Assembly (NCBI GenBank): GCA_900762015.1
Contig: CAAFEX010000043.1
Location: forward strand, 1-9,423
DNA: 9,423 nt
DNA from: an uncultured Collinsella sp.
GTDB taxonomy: Bacteria > Actinomycetota > Coriobacteriia > Coriobacteriales > Coriobacteriaceae
Direction of reading: 5' to 3'
The translations under genes and the position numbers were made by a program. The number at the start of each line of letters is the position of its first letter. Position 1 is the first letter of the stretch. Below, piece after piece: positions 4,702 through 9,423 of the stretch. The notes under the pieces are model-generated. The model saw only the letters and a program-made list of their open reading frames with translations. It did no database searches and was not told where the DNA came from.

Positions 4702-7478
4702 CAGAATCCTCCAAACTCACGATCTTCACGTGCCATCTCGGCGTCGACAGATTCCAGCGCGGCAAGCCCCTCCTCGTCCAACAGGACCTCGCGCGGCTTA
4801 GAACCGTCGGGCGGGCCGACGACACCCTTTTCTTCCAGCATGTCCATAATACGCCCGGCACGCGCATAGCCAACCTTCAGACGACGTTGCAGGCCAGATG
4901 TGGAGCCAAGCTGCGATTCCACCACAATATGGGCGGCTTCCCAAATGAGCGGATCATCGTCTTGCGGCTCGGCGACTCCGGTGCGGACAATGCCGCCGCC
5001 ACCAGCCATGGACATGGAAGCGGGCGCCACGGCGGACAGAATCTCCTCGTGGTAGTCGGGCTCGCTCTGCGACTTAACGAACTCGACAATCTCGTTGATT
5101 TCGTCGTCCGAGACAAAGCAGCCCTGGATACGGCGGGGCTTGCCCCAGTCGACCTTGGAGAACAGCATGTCGCCCAAACCGGTGAGCTTCTCGGCACCCA
5201 TCTGGTCGATGATGACGCGCGAGTCGATGCCCGTGGCGACGTTAAAGGCGATGCGGTTGGTGATGTTGGCCTTGATAAGGCCCGTCACCACGTTGGAGCT
5301 GGGGCGCTGCGTGGCAACGATAAGGTGAATACCGGCGGCACGGCCCAGCTGTGCAATACGAACGATCGAGGCCTCGACATCCTTACCGGCGACCATCATC
5401 AGGTCAGAGAGCTCGTCAATGATAATGACCAGGTAGGGCATCTTTTGCGGCGGGTTGTCGTAATGCTCAAACTCGCCAGCAGCCTGCTTTTCGTTGTAGG
5501 TCGAGATCTTACGCACGTTGAGACGCTCGAAGACCTTCAGGCGACGCTCCATCTCGGACACAGCCCATTGCAGAGCGCTCGCGGCCTGCTTAGGCTCGGT
5601 CACCACGGGCACATAGAGATGCGGCAGACCGTTATAGCCCGCAAGCTCGACGCGCTTGGGGTCGACCATAATCAGGCGAACGTCCTCGGGAAGGGCGCGC
5701 ATGAGCAAGGTCGTGATGATGGAGTTGATCATCACCGACTTACCAGAACCGGTCGTACCGGCAATCAACAGGTGAGGCATCTTGGCGAGGTCGGCGACAA
5801 CCGGCGTGCCCTCGGCGTCGCGGCCGATGGCGAGCTCGAGCGGACCGCCCTTCACATAGGGCAGCACGTCGCCCAGATTGACGTTCTGGCGCTTGCGGTT
5901 GGGAATCTCGATACCAACGAGAGAGGTGCCGGGGATCGGCGCGAAGATGCGCACCGACTGGGCGGCAAGCGAAAGCGCAATATCGTCCTCGAGGCTCGAG
6001 ATCTTGCTCACGCGCTCGCCCTCACCGGGCTGCAGTTTAAAGGTCGTCACCGTGGGGCCGGCGATCCAGCCGACCACGCGGGCGCTGCGGCCAAACTCAA
6101 GCAAGGTGGATTGCAGTGACTCAGCGGTCTGCTCCAGCTCCTTGTCCGAAGACGCGGCGGAAGCCGACTGCGGGTTGGCATGCAGGATTTCGAGCGGCGG
6201 AAGCTTGAGTCCGTCCTCTTCTTCGCCCTCGTTATCTGCGGCGCCGTCGTCCACTCCCCCATCACGAGCCGCAGCCGATTCGATAGCACTTGTGGCAGGC
6301 GCACCGGCAACCTTGGGATGCTTCAGGAAGTCGGGAATCTGAGGTGCGGCCGAGACGGGATTCACGACAAACGGCGGCTCGGACTCGTCGATCTTATCGG
6401 AGTCGTCTTCCATCGAAAGCTGGCCGGTTACCTGGCCGCGCTTTGCATGGCGACGCGGCAGCAAAGTTGTCTTTGCGGTCTCAATCGGACCCTCGTCGTC
6501 CTCGTCATCGCCCTCGGTGAGCTCAATCTCGCTATCGGACCAAGACGGGTCGGGCTCACTCGTATTGAGCTTAGGCGCAGCCTTGCCCTTCTTGGCATGG
6601 CGACGCGGCAGCAGCGTGGTCTTGGCCCGCTCGGCTTCAACCGACTCGGATACGTCGACAAACGGGTCATCGTCCTCGTCGTCATCCAAAACCGGGTCGA
6701 CATCGCCACCCATGACCGTGGTCACCGCGGCGTCAGTCCCCTTCTGGCGCAGAATGCTCAGGTGCGGACGAGCGACGCCGGGAACAGACAGGGCCTCTTC
6801 ATCGCCCCACGGGCTGGCGTTGACATCGGCACGACGGCGTTCGGCAAAATCTGCCGCACGATCGCGTGCGGAGCGCAAAACGCCACCCACCGAAAAGCCG
6901 ATAATGACCAAACCAACGACGACAAGCCCCAGCAAGACAACCATGGCGATAGGTTTACCCAGGGCGTTTTGCAAGGCACTTGCGATAAAGGCGCCAATGT
7001 AGCCGCCCGACACGGAAAGGTTCTGCGGCGTAAACATAAGGTCGCACGAATCGCTCGTGCCCGGCACCATCAGCGAAAGAATGGAGACGACGGCGATAAA
7101 GACCACGGCGCCGCCCGCGACAGAGCGCACGTTGAGCGGCGAGTCCTCACCCAAAAAGAGCGTGGCGGCAAACAGCAAGATGACGATCGGCAGCACGTAG
7201 GCGCCCAGACCAAAGCCCAGGTGGTAGAAACCGGCAACCGCAGCCGTCACGGGCGCTGTTGCCGGAGAGATCACGGCAATGAAGGACGCGATCGCCAAAA
7301 CGGCGATGACCACACCGGCGATATCGCGATTGGCCGAAGGCTCGACCAAGGGCTCAAACTCATCGAACTCGGACTCGTGGCCCTTATTGGCACGCAGATG
7401 GGAACCGGCACCCTTAGCAGATGCCGGTTGGTTATTGGCCTTATTGCCTTTGGCGTTTTGTGCAGATCCGCGCGCCAA
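4701..7478 (-). CDS. ftsK: FtsK/SpoIIIE-family DNA translocase
   Basis: This 925-residue membrane-anchored, ATP-driven DNA pump acts at the division septum to clear and align chromosome ends. The N-terminal part has four or five hydrophobic segments (about 54-71, 92-110, 118-138, possibly 158-172, and 176-200). A disordered, highly charged linker (about 205-440) contains two copies of AKTTLLPRRHAK (285-296, 335-346) between acidic blocks. The motor (about 450-815) shows Walker A GTTGSGKS (574-581), Walker B VIIIDEL (684-690), ATQRPSSNV (722-730) and GLGDMLF (767-773). The C-terminal gamma winged helix (about 842-900) has STSGLQRRLKVGYARAGRI (859-877) and GPPDGSKPREVLL (888-900), the region that in relatives reads polar DNA sequences such as KOPS/SRS. 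The start is TTG, set by GGAGG (7489-7485) inside the last rnj codons; only 1 nt separates the two genes. Its stop overlaps the rodZ start. Length is between SpoIIIE (about 790) and E. coli FtsK (about 1330). Confidence 0.96.
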   Translation of the reverse strand: MARGSAQNAKGNKANNQPASAKGAGSHLRANKGHESEFDEFEPLVEPSANRDIAGVVIAVLAIASFIAVISPATAPVTAAVAGFYHLGFGLGAYVLPIVILLFAATLFLGEDSPLNVRSVAGGAVVFIAVVSILSLMVPGTSDSCDLMFTPQNLSVSGGYIGAFIASALQNALGKPIAMVVLLGLVVVGLVIIGFSVGGVLRSARDRAADFAERRRADVNASPWGDEEALSVPGVARPHLSILRQKGTDAAVTTVMGGDVDPVLDDDEDDDPFVDVSESVEAERAKTTLLPRRHAKKGKAAPKLNTSEPDPSWSDSEIELTEGDDEDDEGPIETAKTTLLPRRHAKRGQVTGQLSMEDDSDKIDESEPPFVVNPVSAAPQIPDFLKHPKVAGAPATSAIESAAARDGGVDDGAADNEGEEEDGLKLPPLEILHANPQSASAASSDKELEQTAESLQSTLLEFGRSARVVGWIAGPTVTTFKLQPGEGERVSKISSLEDDIALSLAAQSVRIFAPIPGTSLVGIEIPNRKRQNVNLGDVLPYVKGGPLELAIGRDAEGTPVVADLAKMPHLLIAGTTGSGKSVMINSIITTLLMRALPEDVRLIMVDPKRVELAGYNGLPHLYVPVVTEPKQAASALQWAVSEMERRLKVFERLNVRKISTYNEKQAAGEFEHYDNPPQKMPYLVIIIDELSDLMMVAGKDVEASIVRIAQLGRAAGIHLIVATQRPSSNVVTGLIKANITNRIAFNVATGIDSRVIIDQMGAEKLTGLGDMLFSKVDWGKPRRIQGCFVSDDEINEIVEFVKSQSEPDYHEEILSAVAPASMSMAGGGGIVRTGVAEPQDDDPLIWEAAHIVVESQLGSTSGLQRRLKVGYARAGRIMDMLEEKGVVGPPDGSKPREVLLDEEGLAALESVDAEMAREDREFGGF
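4708..4712 (-). promoter_or_regulatory. Shine-Dalgarno of the rodZ-like gene, inside ftsK
   Basis: GGAGG on the minus strand lies within the final codons of ftsK, 6 nt before the ATG (4701-4699) that overlaps the ftsK TGA. The layout is typical of termination-reinitiation coupling and supports this ATG as the true start. Confidence 0.75.
6441..6626 (-). repeat. in-frame duplicated 12-codon module in the ftsK linker
   Basis: Two 36-nt units (6626-6591 and 6476-6441) encode the identical peptide AKTTLLPRRHAK, exactly 50 codons apart. They share a 19-nt identical core (plus-strand 6445-6463 and 6595-6613) covering LLPRRHA. Outside that core five codons differ, all silently (GCC/GCA, ACC/ACA, ACG/ACT, CTG/TTG, GCC/GCA). 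The following residues are KG and RG. Acidic tracts sit before each copy (residues about 260-283 and 307-333). Confidence 0.85.
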
Positions 7479-7479
7479 A

Positions 7480-9150
7480 CTAAACCTCCATGACGACCGG
7501 GATGATCATCGGACGGGTGCGCGTACGGCTCCAGATAAAGTTTGAGAGCGAATCGCGCACGGCCTTGCGAATGGCATCGGAACCGCTGCTGGTAAAGCTA
7601 AACTTACCCTTCTCGATCGTCTTCATAATGGACGCGGAGGCATCCTCGGAGAACTGGTCGTCGATGGCAAACGAGACGCCGCGGCCCGAGAACTCGATGG
7701 CCTCGATCTTCTTGTGTTTGAGGGAGACGATGGCAACGGCCGTGACCATACCGTCGTTGGCGAGCTTCTGGCGATCGCGCAGGACGATGGGGTCGGTATC
7801 GCCGATACGCAGGCCGTCGACGTAAACGACACCGGACTCGACGGGCGTACCGCGCTTGACGATACCACCGCGCATCTCGAGCGTGTCGCCGTTATCGAGG
7901 ATAAAGATATGATCGTCCTTGATGCCCATCTTGCGGGCCAGCTGGGCATGGGCGCGCAGATGCACGGCCTCACCGTGAACCGGCATAAAGTACGTGGGCT
8001 TGGCCATGGCCATCAGGAGCTTGAGCTCCTCCTGGCTACCGTGACCCGAGACGTGGACGAGAGCGCGGTTCTTATCCCACACGTCGCAGCCGAGCTTGGC
8101 AAGGCTGTTGACGACCTGCTGGACGGCCTTCTCGTTGCCAGGAACGGGAGTTGCCGAGAGGATAACGGTATCGCCCTCGTGGATGGAGAGAGTCTTGTGC
8201 TCGCCATTGGCCATGCGGGACAGGGCCGACAGCGGCTCGCCCTGCGAACCAGTGCACATGACGACGATCTTGTCGTCAGGCAGGTTATCAATATCGAAGG
8301 CATCGATGATATCGGCATCATCGATGTTGAGATAACCGAGCTCGCGCGCCACGCGGGTGTTCGTGAGCATGGAGCGACCGGTCACAACGACCTTACGGCC
8401 GCACTTGCGGGCGGCATCGCAGATCTGCTGCAAACGATGGATGTGGCTCGAAAACGATGCGACGAACACGCGACCCGGGGCGTTCTTGATGGCGTGCAGC
8501 AGGTTGGGACCAACCTCGGCCTCGGACTTGGTAAAGCCGGGAACCGTGGCATTGGTGGAGTCGGAAAGCAGCAGGTCGATGCCCTGCTTGGCAAAGCGGC
8601 TGATAGCGGCATAGTCGGGCGTGACGCCATCGATGGGCGTCTGGTCGAGCTTAAAGTCGCCGGTGTGCATAACGGTGCCCTGATTGGTGCGGATGAACAC
8701 GCCCAGAGCGCCGGGGATGGAGTGCGTCATCGAGAAGAAGTCGAGCGAGATGCCGCCGAGGTTGACATGGCTGCCGCCCTTGACCTCGCGGAACTTAGGT
8801 GCGCGGATGCGGAACTCAGAAAGCTTGCCCTCGATAAAGCCAAGCGTCAGCTTGCTCGAAAAGATGGGAACCTTGTTGTTGAGGTCCTGCAGCAGATACG
8901 GAAGCGAACCGGTGTGGTCCTCGTGGCCGTGAGTGACGACGATACCGCGGAGCTTCTCCTCGTTCTCCAGAACATAGGTGTAGTCGGGAAGCACCAGGTC
9001 GATACCGGGCTGGGAGTCATCCGGGAACATAAGACCGGCGTCGACGAGCACCATGTCGTCGCCGCACTCGAAGACCGTCATGTTCTTGCCGATGCCGTCA
9101 AGACCGCCGAGCGGGATGATCTTCAAGGGAGATGATTTTTTAGCTGCCAT
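7480..9150 (-). CDS. rnj: ribonuclease J (metallo-beta-lactamase / beta-CASP RNase)
   Basis: This 556-residue cytosolic RNase J is an endo- and 5'-3' exoribonuclease for mRNA decay and rRNA maturation. The metallo-beta-lactamase core has VVTHGHEDHTG (71-81) with zinc ligands H74, H76, D78, H79, then H143 (MTHSIPG) and D165 (MHTGDFKLD). The beta-CASP insert shows DSTNA (197-201), SFSSHIHR (232-239), VTGRSM (256-261) and CTGSQGEP (299-306). The enzyme core closes with VHVSGHGSQEE (365-375) and FMPVHGEAVHLRAH (388-401). The C-terminal RNase J domain ends in RPMIIPVVMEV (546-556), and the length is normal for the family. The ATG is the upstream limit because an in-frame TAA lies at 9156-9154. The best Shine-Dalgarno, AAAGGA (9170-9165), is 14 nt away, which is unusually far. 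It is the first gene of the operon; its last codons hold the ftsK ribosome-binding site. Confidence 0.97.
   Translation of the reverse strand: MAAKKSSPLKIIPLGGLDGIGKNMTVFECGDDMVLVDAGLMFPDDSQPGIDLVLPDYTYVLENEEKLRGIVVTHGHEDHTGSLPYLLQDLNNKVPIFSSKLTLGFIEGKLSEFRIRAPKFREVKGGSHVNLGGISLDFFSMTHSIPGALGVFIRTNQGTVMHTGDFKLDQTPIDGVTPDYAAISRFAKQGIDLLLSDSTNATVPGFTKSEAEVGPNLLHAIKNAPGRVFVASFSSHIHRLQQICDAARKCGRKVVVTGRSMLTNTRVARELGYLNIDDADIIDAFDIDNLPDDKIVVMCTGSQGEPLSALSRMANGEHKTLSIHEGDTVILSATPVPGNEKAVQQVVNSLAKLGCDVWDKNRALVHVSGHGSQEELKLLMAMAKPTYFMPVHGEAVHLRAHAQLARKMGIKDDHIFILDNGDTLEMRGGIVKRGTPVESGVVYVDGLRIGDTDPIVLRDRQKLANDGMVTAVAIVSLKHKKIEAIEFSGRGVSFAIDDQFSEDASASIMKTIEKGKFSFTSSGSDAIRKAVRDSLSNFIWSRTRTRPMIIPVVMEV
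7485..7489 (-). promoter_or_regulatory. Shine-Dalgarno of ftsK, deciding the TTG start
   Basis: GGAGG on the minus strand, formed by the last rnj codons ATG-GAG-GTT-TAG, lies 6 nt before the TTG at 7478-7476. The strong match and ideal spacing support the rare TTG start directly after the rnj stop and point to coupled translation of the two genes. Confidence 0.75.
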
Positions 9151-9236
9151 AGGTTAGTGTGGTTTCCTTTCTTCGAAACGGGTCTGGAACAACCGACGGG
9201 GCGCTTCTGGCAAACCGACCGCCGGGAACGTACAAA

Positions 9237-9309
9237 CATGCATCACAGAGTCGATGCACTAACCACAGTATGATACCCATTTGCACAACAACAGACCACC
9301 CATGCATCA
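9237..9309. repeat. GATGCA-type repeats upstream of rnj
   Basis: The 9-mer CATGCATCA occurs at 9237-9245 and again at 9301-9309 in the same orientation, 64 bp apart. The inner copy is also half of a perfect 6-bp inverted repeat, TGCATC (9239-9244) and GATGCA (9253-9258), with an 8-nt spacer. Three GATGCA half-sites in about 70 bp of non-coding DNA could be an operator, but short repeats like this also arise by chance. Confidence 0.4.
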
Positions 9310-9395
9310 AAGCCCCATCTGAACTGGTCTATCCCGCCGGTTTCCCGTGGGGCGGGCACTGATGAAGTTTCCTGCTCTACAGTCCTGCTCACGAC

Positions 9396-9418
9396 GGAGG
9401 CCACATTAAGTGGCCTCC
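9396..9418. terminator. strong hairpin at the window edge, probable terminator of the neighbouring gene
   Basis: A perfect 9-bp stem (GGAGGCCAC 9396-9404, GTGGCCTCC 9410-9418) has a 5-nt loop ATTAA. Its GC-rich stem and placement in intergenic DNA resemble the terminator after cinA. The strand is unresolved: the minus-strand side is followed by GTCGTGAG, which is not U-rich, and the plus-strand side shows only TGTTC before the window ends. It most likely ends a neighbouring gene outside the window, so the operon promoter should lie below 9396. Confidence 0.5.
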
Positions 9419-9423
9419 TGTTC

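Larger units (their letters stand above)
9151..9423 (-). promoter_or_regulatory. leader and promoter region of the rnj-ftsK-rodZ-yajQ-rimO-pgsA-cinA operon
   Basis: These 273 nt hold no convincing gene. They contain the rnj Shine-Dalgarno (9170-9165), GATGCA-type repeats, a 6-bp hairpin with CCCGCC/GGCGGG arms (9333-9338 and 9351-9356), a 6-bp inverted repeat AGACCA/TGGTCT (9293-9298 and 9325-9330), and a strong hairpin at the outer edge. The operon promoter should lie here because no minus-strand gene precedes rnj in the window. The best -10-like element I can see is TATCAT (9275-9270), with no good -35 at 16-18 nt, so I do not place the promoter precisely. A long structured 5' leader is possible. 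Confidence 0.5.

Noticed and set aside
4692..7493. Plus-strand open frames opposite ftsK (4692-6119 and 6180-7493)
   Set aside because: Same antisense register as the real ftsK codons, interrupted where ftsK uses a TCA serine codon; no recognisable motifs.
7714..9135. Plus-strand open frame opposite rnj
   Set aside because: Antisense shadow in the same codon register; rnj on the other strand has every expected catalytic motif.
9151..9423. tRNA or known riboswitch in the rnj leader
   Set aside because: I find no T-loop GGTTCRA signature, no acceptor stem of the right spacing, and no conserved riboswitch core that I recognise.
1..9423. Mobile element, prophage, CRISPR, toxin-antitoxin or defence island
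   Set aside because: All seven genes are recognisable housekeeping genes on one strand with uniform codon style; there are no transposase or integrase motifs, spaced repeat arrays or target-site duplications.

Overview
The window is a compact, gene-dense stretch of a moderately GC-rich bacterial chromosome. Seven complete genes all lie on the minus strand and fill about 116-9150, so transcription runs from high to low coordinates. The gene set, the protein sequences, the strong avoidance of TTA/CTA/TCA codons and the use of GTG and TTG starts suggest an actinobacterial relative, most likely class Coriobacteriia (Collinsella-like). That assignment is an inference from resemblance; no search was run.

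In order of transcription: 9423-9151 is a non-coding leader carrying a strong hairpin at its outer edge, small GATGCA-type repeats and, presumably, the operon promoter. It is followed by ribonuclease J (rnj), the FtsK/SpoIIIE DNA translocase (ftsK), a RodZ-like membrane protein with an N-terminal helix-turn-helix, YajQ, RimO, PgsA and a stand-alone CinA C-terminal domain protein (PncC type). A perfect GC-rich hairpin directly after the last stop codon (85-108) closes the unit. Positions 1-84 look like the start of the next intergenic region.

Gaps between genes are 1, -1, 26, 27, 9 and 6 nt. Several Shine-Dalgarno sequences sit inside the end of the preceding gene. The seven genes are therefore probably one operon with translational coupling at rnj-ftsK and ftsK-rodZ. 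By function it joins RNA turnover (RNase J), chromosome segregation at division (FtsK), cell shape (RodZ), a possible nucleotide-binding regulator (YajQ), ribosomal protein S12 modification (RimO), phosphatidylglycerol synthesis (PgsA) and pyridine nucleotide salvage (CinA/PncC). This is a growth and division housekeeping cluster, not a mobile or defence island.

I see no transposon, phage, CRISPR, tRNA or rRNA, and no clearly new system. The less ordinary features lie in fast-evolving parts of conserved genes. They are a duplicated basic 12-residue motif in the FtsK linker whose codons have diverged only synonymously, an Arg/Gly-rich cytoplasmic linker in the RodZ-like protein, and four consecutive genes lying in one reading frame, separated only by single stop codons and short stop-free linkers.
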